From: Holophagales bacterium UBA5704
Lineage (GTDB): Bacteria > Acidobacteriota > Thermoanaerobaculia > Multivoradales > UBA5704
Assembly: GCA_002420005.1 (NCBI GenBank)
Contig: DIHE01000054.1
Coordinates: 1 to 64,000 of the forward strand
Length of the DNA: 64,000 bases
Reading direction: 5' to 3'
The translations under genes and the position numbers were made by a program. The notes under the pieces are model-generated. The model was not told the origin of the DNA and did not search any database. It saw only the letters and a list, made by a program, of their open reading frames with translations. Shown here one piece after another: positions 9,065 through 18,301 of this stretch. The stretch's first letter is position 1. The number at the start of each line of letters is the position of its first letter.

Positions 9065-9140
9065 GACCCCAGGGTCGCCGAGGACACCAAGGACAAAATC
9101 TCGCGTCTTTGTTGTCCTTGGAGACCTCGGGGTCCTTTTC
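9065..9140 (+). terminator. Hairpin terminator after the efflux operon
   Basis: GACCCC (9065-9070), CGAGG (9079-9083) and CCAAGGACAA (9087-9096) pair in order with TTGTCCTTGG (9112-9121), CCTCG (9125-9129) and GGGGTC (9129-9134), followed by CCTTTTC. It is a long interrupted stem with a short T tract, plausible as an intrinsic terminator. Confidence 0.6.
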
Positions 9141-9154
9141 GGTACTCTTTCCCC

Positions 9155-11995
9155 ATGCGCCACCCCGCCGCCCTCCTGCTCCTCACCCTCTGCGCCGGCT
9201 CCGCTCTCGCCCAGGGTCCCTCGGCGGACTGGCGCACGTTCGAGACGCCCCATTTCCGGGTGCACCACCCGGCGCCGTCGGAGGCCTGGGCGCGGCGGGC
9301 GGCCGTGCGGTTGGAGGCGATCCGGGAGCGGGTGGTGGCCGAGGTGGGGTATGCGCCTCCGGAGAAAGTCGAGGTTCTGGTCTCCGATCCGGTGGCCGAG
9401 CCGAACGGCACCGCCTTGCCGATTCTCGGCTGGCCGCGGATGCTCCTGTGGACCAGCCCGCCCGCCCCGGAGTCGGTGCTCGGCCACTACCGCGACTGGT
9501 CCGAGACTCTCTTGGTCCATGAGGAGACCCATCTGGTCCATCTCCTGCGGCCGTCGCGCAACCCGGCGCGCCGGCTGCTCTCCCAGGTGGCTCCGGTGGG
9601 GCCGATTCCCCTCGCGGCACCGCGCTGGGTGACCGAGGGGTATGCCACGGTCGTCGAAGGCCGGCTGACCGGCGCCGGCCGCCCGAACGGCGACCTGCGC
9701 GCCGCCATCCTGCGCCGTTGGGCGCAGGCCGGGCGGCTGCCTTCCTACTCCCGGCTCGCCTCGGACGGCGCGGCCTGGCAGGGGATGTCGATGGCCTACC
9801 TGCTCGGCTCGGCCTATCTCGAATGGCTGGAGGAGCGCGCCGGACCCGGGAGCCTGCGCAACCTGTGGGCGCGGATGTCCGCCCGGCAGACCCGCAGCTT
9901 CGAGGACGCCTTTCGCGGTGTCTTCGGCGACACACCCGAGGACCTCTACGACCGTTTCCGCGCCGAGCTGACCTGGCGCGCCCTGGAAACGGAACGGCGC
10001 GCCGGTGCCCCCGTGGAAGGCGTGCTCTGGCAGGATCTCTCGTGGACCGTGGGCACCCCGGCCCTCTCGCCGGACGGCCGCCGCCTCGTCGTCGAGGTGG
10101 ACCGCCGTGAGCGCCCGTCCCGCCTCGTGGTCTGGGACACCGCACCGGACGAGAAGGCCGCGGCGGAGCAGGACGAGAAGCGCCGCAAGATCCAGGAGCG
10201 CGACCCGCAGGACGTGCCGGCCGTGCCGGGCGGCCCCTTGCCGCGCCAACCGCTCTTCGAGCTGGCCTCCCCCGACGGCATCGAAGCCACCACGCCGCGC
10301 TGGATGGCGGACGGACAGGCGGTCCTCTTCGTGCGCTATGAGCCCGATCCGGAGGGGTTCCTGCATCCGGATCTCTTCCGCTGGGACGTCGCCACCGGCG
10401 ACGTCCGCCGCCTCACCCGGCAGGCCGACCTGCGCGATCCCGAGCCCTCGCCGCTCGCAGCCGACCCGGACTGGGCGGTGGCGGTGCGCAACCGCGACGG
10501 CTACTCCTCGATCGTGCGCCTCGACCTCGCAACCGGCGCGGAGCATCCGGTCACCCGGCCCTCGGTCGAGACGGTGGACGACCGCCCGCGCCTCGCCCCG
10601 GACGGCCGGCGCCTCGCCTTCGCCCGCCACCGCGACGGGAGCTGGCGCCTCGTGGTGCTCGATCTCGCCTCCGGCCGGGAGACGGAGCTGGCCCACCCCT
10701 CCGAGGGCACCCTGGCGACGCCGGCCTGGAGCCCGGACGGCCGGACCCTCTACGCAGTGGCCGGCGACCGCGGTTTCGTCGATCTCTGGTCCTTCGCCGT
10801 GGACGACCCGGCCGCCCCACCTCGGCGCCTCACCGCCACGCAGGGGGCGGCGCTCTCCCCGGCCCCGACACCGGACGGCGAGGCGCTCTTCTATCTTTCC
10901 CTGGAGAGCGACGGTCTCGACCTGCGGCGGCTGGAGCTGACCCCCGAGATCCTGACCGGCACCGGCCGCGCACCCGACCTCGCCGCCGATCTCGCGCCCG
11001 CCGTCCGCCCCGTGCCTCCCCCGGCACCCGAGCCCTTCGCGTTGACCGAGGTCGCGCCGTCCCGGAGGTTCGGGCTCGGCCGGCAGGAGCTGCTCCCCCT
11101 GATCGCGGGGAGCGCGACCTCCTCCGGCTCCACGTTCGAGGCCGGCCTGCGGGTCGGCGACATCGTCGGCCGGCTCGACGGGTTGGTGCTCGGAGCCGCC
11201 GGCGGCGGAGACGGATGGCGGGGCGGCGCCCTCGCGGCGACCTGGCGCGGCCGGCCGCTGGAGGTTGGAGCTCATCTGTTCTCGGTGGAGGAGGGCCGCG
11301 GAGCGGATCGCCGCGGCTTCGAGCTGTGGGCCGGCCGCACCTGGCACCGGAGCGGTGGCGGCCTGCGCCTCGCCGCCCGCCTGCTGAACGAGGAGGACCG
11401 GGAGACCGGCACCCTCACCGCCGGCTGGTCGATGCAGCACCGCCTCGGCGACTGGCGGATCGCACCGGCTCTCTCCCTGGGCGCCGAGACGGGCCGCACG
11501 GCCGGGGATTCCTGGCATCGCTCCGGGGGTACAGCCCGGCTGTCGATCGACCGCGGCGCCACCGGCCTCTCCCTCGCCTGGCGGCGGGACACCTCGGACG
11601 GCCTCCGCCAGCCGATCGATCTCTATCGCGTCGGCGGCCCGGAGAGCAGCCTCCTCCCGCCCTCCGTCCTCGCCGGGCGGATGTCTGTGCCCGCCCTCCC
11701 TTTCGACACCCTGGTGGGTGGCGAGCACGAGTCCCGACGCGCCGAGCTGCATCTCGGCCCTCTCCCCGCACCCTTGTTCGTCGAGCGCCACCGCGTCTGG
11801 AGCCGCGGAGAGCCCAAGACCGATTGGTTGACCCTGGCCGGCCTGGAGTGGACCTGGTCTCTCGCCCCGCAGCCCATCGTGCGTCTCCCCGGGCTGAACG
11901 TCCGCCTCGGCGTGGCCCAGGTCGTGGAGGAACCGGCCCCCGAAGTCTTCGGGGACAGCCTGCGCTGGTGGCTGGTGACGGTCTGGCGACCGTAG
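9155..11995 (+). CDS. Secreted metalloprotease-like protein with PD40 propeller and C-terminal barrel
   Basis: A 946-residue protein with a signal peptide (residues 1-19, ending GSALA-Q). Residues 25-250 form a gluzincin-type (peptidase MA-like) domain: H122-E-E-T-H126 with Glu161 in WVTEGYA as the likely third zinc ligand. Residues 270-620 carry repeated SPDGRRLV / APDGRRLAFARH / SPDGRTLYAVAGD blades of a TolB/PD40 propeller. The C-terminal 300 residues alternate polar and hydrophobic residues with many glycines and end in VTVWRP, like an outer-membrane barrel. Family members of this shape in acidobacteria have no experimentally assigned role that I know of; anchored surface or periplasmic proteolysis is inference. 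It stands alone between two terminator-bounded units. Confidence 0.75.
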   Translation: MRHPAALLLLTLCAGSALAQGPSADWRTFETPHFRVHHPAPSEAWARRAAVRLEAIRERVVAEVGYAPPEKVEVLVSDPVAEPNGTALPILGWPRMLLWTSPPAPESVLGHYRDWSETLLVHEETHLVHLLRPSRNPARRLLSQVAPVGPIPLAAPRWVTEGYATVVEGRLTGAGRPNGDLRAAILRRWAQAGRLPSYSRLASDGAAWQGMSMAYLLGSAYLEWLEERAGPGSLRNLWARMSARQTRSFEDAFRGVFGDTPEDLYDRFRAELTWRALETERRAGAPVEGVLWQDLSWTVGTPALSPDGRRLVVEVDRRERPSRLVVWDTAPDEKAAAEQDEKRRKIQERDPQDVPAVPGGPLPRQPLFELASPDGIEATTPRWMADGQAVLFVRYEPDPEGFLHPDLFRWDVATGDVRRLTRQADLRDPEPSPLAADPDWAVAVRNRDGYSSIVRLDLATGAEHPVTRPSVETVDDRPRLAPDGRRLAFARHRDGSWRLVVLDLASGRETELAHPSEGTLATPAWSPDGRTLYAVAGDRGFVDLWSFAVDDPAAPPRRLTATQGAALSPAPTPDGEALFYLSLESDGLDLRRLELTPEILTGTGRAPDLAADLAPAVRPVPPPAPEPFALTEVAPSRRFGLGRQELLPLIAGSATSSGSTFEAGLRVGDIVGRLDGLVLGAAGGGDGWRGGALAATWRGRPLEVGAHLFSVEEGRGADRRGFELWAGRTWHRSGGGLRLAARLLNEEDRETGTLTAGWSMQHRLGDWRIAPALSLGAETGRTAGDSWHRSGGTARLSIDRGATGLSLAWRRDTSDGLRQPIDLYRVGGPESSLLPPSVLAGRMSVPALPFDTLVGGEHESRRAELHLGPLPAPLFVERHRVWSRGEPKTDWLTLAGLEWTWSLAPQPIVRLPGLNVRLGVAQVVEEPAPEVFGDSLRWWLVTVWRP

Positions 11996-12074
11996 GGCTT
12001 CGGGCTGCATCGACAGACAGAACACCCGGCCTCCTGTGACCGTATACTTGAGGCTCCACAGACAGATTGAAGCC

Positions 12075-12650
12075 ATGGCGACCGGTAGCCCAACTCCTCC
12101 CTCCAAACCCCCCGCAGCAAGCCGTGCGGTGGTCGACGACCTGATGCCGCAGGTTTACGACGAGCTCCGGCACCTCGCCGGGAAATACCTGCGCGAGGGC
12201 GGTGCCGGAGTGACCCTGCAGCCGACGCTCCTGGTGCACGAGGCGTATCTGCGCATGCTCGGGCAGCGGCAGGGCGACTGGCAGAACCGCGCCCAGTTCT
12301 TTTGCGTCGCCGCCCAGATGATGCGCCGGGTGCTGGTCGACCACTGCCGCAGCCGCCAGGCCAAGAAACGGGGCGGCGAGCAGGTCCGCGTCACCCTGGT
12401 CGATCTGCCGGCCGCCGACGCCTGCCGGGAGGTGGAGATCCTGGCGCTCGACCGCGCCCTGGTCACGCTCGCGGAGCTCGATCCGCGCCAGGCGTCGATC
12501 GTCGAGCTGCGCTTCTTCGCCGGGCTGTCGGTGGAAGAAACGGCGGAGGCCCTGGCGATCTCGACCGCCACCGTCAAGCGCGAGTGGGCCGCCGCCCGCG
12601 CCTGGCTGCTCGTGGAGATCGAGGGAAGACTGCCGCAGCATGGAACCTGA
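12075..12650 (+). CDS. ECF-type RNA polymerase sigma factor paired with a kinase
   Basis: A 191-residue protein. Region 2 lies around residues 20-90 (VYDELRHLAGKYLRE, QFFCVAAQMMRRVLVDH) and region 4 around 130-180 (ELDPRQASIVELRFFAGLSV, STATVKREWAAARAWL). The long tryptophan-containing linker and CRSRQAKKRGG segment fit the TIGR02999 group, typical of planctomycetes and acidobacteria and commonly followed by a Ser/Thr kinase. ATG at 12075 is preferred; an in-frame GTG at 12036 overlaps a TATACT promoter-like box at 12042. The end overlaps the kinase start by 11 nt. Confidence 0.9.
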   Translation: MATGSPTPPSKPPAASRAVVDDLMPQVYDELRHLAGKYLREGGAGVTLQPTLLVHEAYLRMLGQRQGDWQNRAQFFCVAAQMMRRVLVDHCRSRQAKKRGGEQVRVTLVDLPAADACREVEILALDRALVTLAELDPRQASIVELRFFAGLSVEETAEALAISTATVKREWAAARAWLLVEIEGRLPQHGT

Positions 12651-15384
12651 GCGCTACCGGCGGCTCAAAGAAATCTTCCTCGCGACGGCCGATGCTCCCG
12701 GCCCGGAGCGCCAAGCGGCCCTCGCGGCGCTGGAAGCCGCGGACACCGACCTCGCCGACCGGCTGCGCGCCATGCTGGCGGCCCACGGGGCCACCGGCGA
12801 CCTGCTCGCCGAGGACCGGCTGCCGCTGCGAGAAGACCTCCCCGCCCGAGCGGAAGCGGTGGCCGCGGGCTCACGCATCGGCCCCTATCGCATCCTCCAC
12901 GAGCTGGGCCGCGGCGGCATGGGCACGGTCTACCTCGCCGAACGGGATGACGGCTCGTTCACCCAGCAGGTCGCCCTCAAGGTGATCAAGCGGGGGATGG
13001 ACACCGACGAGATCATCCGCCGCTTCGTCGCCGAGCGGCAGATCCTCGCCCAGCTCGTGCATCCCCACATCGCCCGCCTGCTCGACGGCGGCTCGACGGC
13101 GGACGGACTGCCGTATTTCGTCCTGGAGCACGTCGAGGGCCGGCCTCTCGGGGACTTCTGCGAGCAGCGGCGCCTCGACGTCGAGGCACGCCTGCGCCTG
13201 TTCCTCGACGTCTGCGCCGCCGTCGCCTTCGCGCACCGCAACCTGGTGGTGCACCGCGACCTCAAGCCGGCGAACATCCTGGTGGATGCCGGGGGGGTGC
13301 CGAAGCTGCTGGACTTCGGCATCGCCAAGCTGCTCGCTCCGCTGCCCGGAGACGCCGCGCTGACCACCGGCGCGGCGGCGCCGATGACGCCGGACTATGC
13401 CAGCCCCGAGCAACGAGAAGGGCGGCCGGTCACCACCGCCACCGACGTCTACGGGCTGGGCCTCCTGCTGCACGAGCTGCTGACGGGCTGGTCCGGCCCG
13501 GCCGCGGCCCGGCGCCTCGGAGAGGCCGGAACGCGGCGCCCCAGCCGGATCGTGCGGATGCTCGCCGCACCCGGCTTGCCCCTCGAGCCGGCGCGGCTGG
13601 CCCGCCGGCTCGAAGGGGACCTCGACACCATCGTCCTCAAGGCCGTCGATCCCGAGCCGGATCGCCGCTATGCCTCGGCGCGCGAGCTCGCCGAGGACGT
13701 CGAGCGCCATCTCGCCAACCAGCCCGTGAAGGCCCGCCGGCCGACGCTCGCCTACCGCCTGAGCCGCACCATCCGCCGCCACCGGCTGGGCAGCGCCTTC
13801 CTGCTCGCGATCCTCGTCTCCGTGGCGCTCGCGCTCTACCAGGCACAGCAGGTGCGGCAGCAGCGGGATCATGCCGAGCGCCAGCGGCGGAGGGCGGAGG
13901 CGGTGTCCAGCTTTCTGGTCAACCTGTTCAAGGCCGCCGATCCGACCCGCAGCCGGGGTGCCGACGTGCCGGTGCGGGACGTGCTGGCGGAAGGCCTGCG
14001 CCAGCTTCGCGCACCGGCCGGCACCGCAGCGGGAGGTGCCCCGAGCCTGGCCGCCGAACCGGCCACCCGCGCCCACCTGCTCCACGTCGTCGGCGAGGTC
14101 TACGACGAGCTGGGCCTCGCCGAGGAGGCACGCGAGGCGGCGGCCGAGGCGCGGGCGGTGCGCGCACGCCTCGCCGGCCCCGAGGCCGAGCGCGACCTCG
14201 CCGCAACCCTCAACCTCCTGGGCGACGTGCTGCGCCAGCAGGGCCATGCCGCCGAGAGCGAGCCCCTCTACCAGCAGGCGCTCGCCATCCGCCGCCGCCT
14301 GGAGGACGGCTCGCCCGGGGTGGCGGAGACGCTCAACGGCCTCGCCTTGCTGCGCCGGGATCAGGGAGCCACCCGGGAGGCCGCGGCCTTGCTGCGCGAG
14401 GCGATCACGCTGCGCCGCGGCGGCGGCCCCGCGGCCGAGCTCGAGCTGGCCGAGAGCCTCCTCAACCTGGCCGCCCTCGAGCTCGAGCAGAAGCCGACTC
14501 CGGAGGTGGCCCGCCTGCTGGCCGAAGCGCGCGGGATCTTCCGCCGCCGCCTCGACGGCGGCGACCCCCGCACCGCCTCCAGCCTGCACAACCTCGGCGT
14601 CGCGCTGCACGGCCATGGTCAGTACGAGGCCGCGGCGGACCTCCTCCGCGAGGCCGCCGGCCTGCGACGGCGCGTCCTTGGAGCCAGGCATCCCGATCTC
14701 GCCTTGACCCTGACCGCCCTGGCCACGGTCGAAGACCGCCTCGGCCGTCTCGCGGCGGCCGAGACCGTCCAGCGCGAGGCGCTCGCCATCCTGCAGAGCA
14801 ACTACAGGGGGCCTCACCTCGATGTCGCCGACGCGCTGCTCGGCCTGGCGAACGTGCTGCGCAAGAAGGCCGACGCCCCCGCCGCCCTGGAGCCGTGCGA
14901 GGCCGCCGCCGCGATGTACCGGGCGCTGCCGGGCGACCACCGCACGGACGTCGCCAACGCCCTCAACAATCTCGCTCTGATCCGCCGCGACCTCGGCGAC
15001 CTCGATCTCGCCGAAGCGCTGGTGCGCGAAGGCCTGGCCCTGCGGCGCACGGTGCGCGGCCCCGAGCATCCCGAGGTCGCGGAGTCGCTCAACACCCTGG
15101 CCTCCCTGTCGGCTCTCCGGCACCGGCCGGCCGAGGCGGAACGGCTCTACCGCGAGGCGCTCGCGCTGCGCCGCAAGCTGCTCCCCGACCGCCACCCGGC
15201 CCTGGCCGCCTCCTTGCTCGGCCTCGGCAGCGTGCTGTGCGGCCGCGGCGGCGCCGCCGAAGCGCGGCCTCTCCTCGACGAAGCCCTTGCCATCCGCCGG
15301 ACGGGCACGCCTCCCAACACCGTCGAGATCGCCCGGATCGAGAAGGTCCTCGCCGCCTGCACCGCGAGGGTGGAGCCGCGGTGA
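12640..15384 (+). CDS. Ser/Thr protein kinase with TPR repeats
   Basis: A 914-residue PknB-type kinase. The glycine loop is G90-RGGMG-TVY, the catalytic lysine K114 (VALKVI), the catalytic loop H205-RDLKPANIL and the DFG motif starts at D225. A single TM helix at about 383-401 places residues 405-914 outside the cytoplasm; these form about ten TPR or Sel1-like units (ETLNGLALLRRDQG, SLHNLGVALHGHGQYEAAAD, ALNNLALIRRDLGDL). Such kinases are thought to sense through the TPR part and phosphorylate the partner sigma factor or regulators. The 11-nt overlap with the sigma gene indicates co-translation. Secreted-protein genes downstream are candidate targets of the pair. Confidence 0.93.
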   Translation: MEPERYRRLKEIFLATADAPGPERQAALAALEAADTDLADRLRAMLAAHGATGDLLAEDRLPLREDLPARAEAVAAGSRIGPYRILHELGRGGMGTVYLAERDDGSFTQQVALKVIKRGMDTDEIIRRFVAERQILAQLVHPHIARLLDGGSTADGLPYFVLEHVEGRPLGDFCEQRRLDVEARLRLFLDVCAAVAFAHRNLVVHRDLKPANILVDAGGVPKLLDFGIAKLLAPLPGDAALTTGAAAPMTPDYASPEQREGRPVTTATDVYGLGLLLHELLTGWSGPAAARRLGEAGTRRPSRIVRMLAAPGLPLEPARLARRLEGDLDTIVLKAVDPEPDRRYASARELAEDVERHLANQPVKARRPTLAYRLSRTIRRHRLGSAFLLAILVSVALALYQAQQVRQQRDHAERQRRRAEAVSSFLVNLFKAADPTRSRGADVPVRDVLAEGLRQLRAPAGTAAGGAPSLAAEPATRAHLLHVVGEVYDELGLAEEAREAAAEARAVRARLAGPEAERDLAATLNLLGDVLRQQGHAAESEPLYQQALAIRRRLEDGSPGVAETLNGLALLRRDQGATREAAALLREAITLRRGGGPAAELELAESLLNLAALELEQKPTPEVARLLAEARGIFRRRLDGGDPRTASSLHNLGVALHGHGQYEAAADLLREAAGLRRRVLGARHPDLALTLTALATVEDRLGRLAAAETVQREALAILQSNYRGPHLDVADALLGLANVLRKKADAPAALEPCEAAAAMYRALPGDHRTDVANALNNLALIRRDLGDLDLAEALVREGLALRRTVRGPEHPEVAESLNTLASLSALRHRPAEAERLYREALALRRKLLPDRHPALAASLLGLGSVLCGRGGAAEARPLLDEALAIRRTGTPPNTVEIARIEKVLAACTARVEPR

Positions 15385-15440
15385 TCCCTCCGCGCCCGTT
15401 TCTCCGCGTCTGACGTAGCGCACCCGATGCCGGGTCTGCG
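15382..15440 (+). repeat. Intergenic hairpin module, divergent copy A
   Basis: It begins TGATCCC (the TGA is the kinase stop), has a TTTCTCCGCGTCT segment at 15399-15411, then a small ACCCG/CGGGT hairpin near 15422-15435. It matches copies B-D only in the 5' part and lacks the CGCCCGGCC stem. A GGAG ribosome site and ATG follow. Confidence 0.45.
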
Positions 15441-15481
15441 CGACGAGACTCCATGACTTTCCTGATAAGGAGACGCGACCC

Positions 15482-16204
15482 ATGAAGACCATCCGTCTCA
15501 CCTGCCTCCTCTCCCTGCTGGTGGCCACCTCCATCGCTCCGGCCGCCGCCGCCGCCGCCGGGTCCGGTGTGATCCCCTTGCAGCTCACCGACGCCGAGCC
15601 GTCCTATCTGGGGGTGGCCCTGGTGGATGCCTGCGATCCTTGCCGGCCCACGCGGGATGCCCGCCTGCCGGTCACCAACGACGGCAGCAACGTCGCCGGC
15701 TGGGGCGCGAGCGTTCCCCTGGGTGTCCTCGAGACCCGGGTGCTGGGGACGGAAACCCAGATTCGCGTCATGCCCCTCGGCTTCAACCTCGCGGACCCGC
15801 TCGATGGAAGCAACACCGAGAGCTTCACCTATACGGTCACCCTCGCTCCCGGCATCGCTCAGCCGCAGTCGGTCCTGACCCTCGCCAAGAATACCGGGGG
15901 CTCGCCGACCACTTTCACCGGCACGCTGTACATCGCCGCCACCCTTTACATGACCGACAAGACAACGGGCGCTCCGTCCGAGCAGAGAGTCCTTCTGGCA
16001 CTGAGCCTCGACGGCAAATGGACGGAGGAGCCGGCGGTGAGCCAGCTCGACGGCGGCCTCTCCCCCTTCCTGCTGTTCACCGAGCGCGAGGAGGTCTCCG
16101 AGCTGCCCAAGGACGACTACACCTGCCTGCTCGATATGCACCCGGACGGCTACTTCTGCCTGCAGGCCTCACCCTCTCTTCTGGAGGCTCTTTCCGGGCG
16201 GTGA
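15482..16204 (+). CDS. Secreted protein of unknown function
   Basis: A 240-residue protein with a signal peptide (residues 1-26, CLLSLLVATSIAPAAAAAAG). The mature part is rich in Thr, Gly and beta-branched residues with blocks such as TESFTYTVTLAPG and TFTGTLYIAATLYMTD, suggesting a beta-sandwich. Cysteines occur as pairs (DACDPCRP) and near the end (YTCLLDMHPDGYFC), consistent with disulfides outside the cytoplasm. I recognise no family. GATAAGGAG lies just upstream of the ATG. Its stop is the TGA that opens hairpin module copy B. It is the first of five exported-protein genes downstream of the sigma/kinase pair. Confidence 0.75.
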   Translation: MKTIRLTCLLSLLVATSIAPAAAAAAGSGVIPLQLTDAEPSYLGVALVDACDPCRPTRDARLPVTNDGSNVAGWGASVPLGVLETRVLGTETQIRVMPLGFNLADPLDGSNTESFTYTVTLAPGIAQPQSVLTLAKNTGGSPTTFTGTLYIAATLYMTDKTTGAPSEQRVLLALSLDGKWTEEPAVSQLDGGLSPFLLFTEREEVSELPKDDYTCLLDMHPDGYFCLQASPSLLEALSGR

Positions 16205-16284
16205 TCCCGGTTCGCGTCTCTTTCCGCGTCTCGATCGAACCCGCCCGGCCGCTGCCCGCGAGGGTGCCCGCCGGGCCCTTTTTT
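16202..16284 (+). terminator. Intergenic hairpin module, copy B
   Basis: TGATCCC at 16202 is followed by a 30-nt block (16221-16250) that recurs unchanged in copies C and D. GCCCGGC (16243-16249) pairs with GCCGGGC (16270-16276) and is followed by six T. It has the form of an intrinsic terminator or attenuator placed 22 bp before the next ATG. Confidence 0.75.
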
Positions 16285-16306
16285 CGAACGCTGAAAGGAG
16301 ACTGCG

Positions 16307-18172
16307 ATGCAACGTCCGGGACTCATTCTGTGGGCCGCCCTCCTCGCCCTGACCTGTGCCTCCGTGCGGGCCACCGCACAGGACTCGACCGTGGACCCCG
16401 AGCCGGTGGGACCGCAGACCCGCATCCTGCAGGAAGGCGAGGGATGGAAGCTCGTCAACACCCAGGGCTGGGCGACCGACGACGGAGGACGGTATTTCGA
16501 TCAAAACCTCCTCCTGGTGGACGGATCGGTCGCCCCCGAGACGGTGCCCCTCCCCGACGACATCCGGGCCGACGCCCTCCGCGAGGCCGGCACGGCGGAG
16601 GACAGCACCCTGGTGCTCGACCAGGCGACGGTCCAGGAGATCATCGCCTCGCAGCAGCAAGGGCGCCTCACCCCCGCGCTCCTCGCCCTGGCCGAGCCCG
16701 AAGACCTGCTCGACCCCTTCGGCAGCCCCCAGGAGCGCCTCTTCGGCCGCTGCTCCAACAAGGTGATCGTCAAGAGCAAGACGGTGAATCTCGGCAGCCC
16801 GATCACCCTGGCGAGCGGCAACTTCGGCAATGGTTTCAGCGGCAACCTGACCTTGAACGGCGACATCCAGGGGACGGCGACCGGGGAAGTCCGGCTGCAG
16901 CTCAAGCGCTTCGGCATCTTCGGGGTCTGCATTCCGTACGGCATCCTCTTCGATCACGCCCGCGCCTACGGCAACCTGCTGGCCGGCTATGGCGCCACGC
17001 TCAGCGGAACGGTGAACTACGCCAATCCCCATCCCTGGGAGTGGGAGATCGCCAAGCCGTTCCTCTTTTCGTTCGATTTTCTGATCGGCCCGATTCCCGT
17101 GCACATCGGGTTCAACCTGCCGATCACCGCCGGCCTCGAGCTGTCGGCGAGCCTCACCGGATCGATCAGTTACAACGCCGGCCAGACCGCGCAAGGAGCG
17201 TTCGACTACACCTGCACCTTCACCTACGGCTGCATCGGCTGGGCCAACTTCAACCAGACGAGCAGCAACACGCAAAGCTTGACCGGCAGCGTCTCCGGGC
17301 ACATCAAGCCGTCCGTGTACGCGCAGGCCGCTCTGCGCGCCTATCTGTATTCGGAGTGGGTGGCCTACGCGCAGGTCGGCGTGCGTCCCTACCTGCACGG
17401 CGACCTCTGGGGTTTCTACGGCAACAATTGCGGCGACGCGGACGGCGACGGCTCGTTCGAGACGGTCGACGCCCTCACCTTCGACCTCGACTGGCAACTG
17501 CGCATCACGGCCCAGGCAAGCATCTTCGGCTCCCGGCCGCGGCGCTGGGACAATCTGTGGTCGACCCCGAACCGTCACATCGCGTTCTGGGACCTGCTGG
17601 GGAAAGAAGGATCGAGCGCCCTCCGGCCGATGCTGGTCGCGCAGAGCCCCGTGCCGGTGAGCACCTCGCAGCGCTATGACGCCAAGATGCGCCCCTGCTG
17701 GCCCTATGGCGACTCCGTCAGCTATGACCTGAGCTGGGGCGACGGCACCTCGGCCGCCTTGAGCGGCGCACCCCAGAGCTTCACCTCGGCGTACAAGACC
17801 TGGCCGACGGTGGGACCGAAGCCGATCGCCTTGACCGCGCTCTCCGACGGTCATGGACGGCGCCTCGATGCCACCACCCGCCGGACGATCCAGGTCAACG
17901 GCGGAACCGGCACCTGGACCGCCTGGCTCAACCGCGACGATCCTTCCGGCACCGGAGACTGGGAGACGCTCGCCGACTTCCGCGCCGCCGGAATCAACAT
18001 CTGCAATGGTGCCGCACCGATCGGCATCGACTGCGCCACGCTCACCGGGGTCGATTATCGCAATACCGGCGAGGTCTACTCCTGCACTCCGGGGACCGGC
18101 GGCATCTGCCAGAACGCCTGGCAGACCGACGGCGCCTGCCTCGACTACCAGGTGCGGTTCCAGTGCCCGTAG
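16307..18172 (+). CDS. Large secreted protein with PKD-like domain
   Basis: A 621-residue protein with a signal peptide (residues 1-24, LILWAALLALTCASVRATAQ). Residues 140-390 look like beta-rich amphipathic strands (GFSGNLTLNGDIQGTATGEV). DADGDGSFETVDALTFDLD at about 385 resembles a calcium-binding DxDxDG loop. Residues 470-545 (YDLSWGDGTSAALSG) resemble a PKD domain, often seen in surface proteins. The last 60 residues hold six cysteines (NICNGAAP, GIDCATL, YSCTPGTGGICQ). Overall family not recognised. GAAAGGAG lies 7 bp before the ATG. It is flanked by hairpin modules B and C. Confidence 0.75.
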   Translation: MQRPGLILWAALLALTCASVRATAQDSTVDPEPVGPQTRILQEGEGWKLVNTQGWATDDGGRYFDQNLLLVDGSVAPETVPLPDDIRADALREAGTAEDSTLVLDQATVQEIIASQQQGRLTPALLALAEPEDLLDPFGSPQERLFGRCSNKVIVKSKTVNLGSPITLASGNFGNGFSGNLTLNGDIQGTATGEVRLQLKRFGIFGVCIPYGILFDHARAYGNLLAGYGATLSGTVNYANPHPWEWEIAKPFLFSFDFLIGPIPVHIGFNLPITAGLELSASLTGSISYNAGQTAQGAFDYTCTFTYGCIGWANFNQTSSNTQSLTGSVSGHIKPSVYAQAALRAYLYSEWVAYAQVGVRPYLHGDLWGFYGNNCGDADGDGSFETVDALTFDLDWQLRITAQASIFGSRPRRWDNLWSTPNRHIAFWDLLGKEGSSALRPMLVAQSPVPVSTSQRYDAKMRPCWPYGDSVSYDLSWGDGTSAALSGAPQSFTSAYKTWPTVGPKPIALTALSDGHGRRLDATTRRTIQVNGGTGTWTAWLNRDDPSGTGDWETLADFRAAGINICNGAAPIGIDCATLTGVDYRNTGEVYSCTPGTGGICQNAWQTDGACLDYQVRFQCP

Positions 18173-18197
18173 GGTGAGACGCCGATTTCTCCTGGTG

Positions 18198-18285
18198 TGA
18201 TCCCTGTTGTCCTCCTTTTCCGCGTCTCGATCGAACCCGCCCGGCCGTCGCTCTTCAGGGGGTGGCCGGGCGACTTTTCTTCCTG
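18198..18285 (+). terminator. Intergenic hairpin module, copy C
   Basis: TGATCCC at 18198, then CCGCGTCTCGATCGAACC, then a perfect 9-bp stem CGCCCGGCC (18238-18246) / GGCCGGGCG (18264-18272) with a 17-nt loop, then ACTTTTCTTCC. Over 75 nt it differs from copy D at one position. It lies between two secreted-protein genes. Confidence 0.85.
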
Positions 18286-18301
18286 GTTGAAAGGAGATTC
18301 C

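Noticed and set aside
9049..9154. Small gene between the RND pump and the metalloprotease fusion
   Set aside because: The stretch is mostly an interrupted hairpin; no supported reading frame.
5719..9411. 1230-residue open frame on the minus strand opposite the RND pump
   Set aside because: Rich in His, Asp and Arg with no domain; a typical antisense shadow of a GC-rich gene. The plus-strand frame has clear RND motifs.
8927..15588. Long minus-strand frames opposite the metalloprotease fusion and the kinase
   Set aside because: Gly/Ala/Arg-biased sequence without motifs; the plus-strand genes are well supported.
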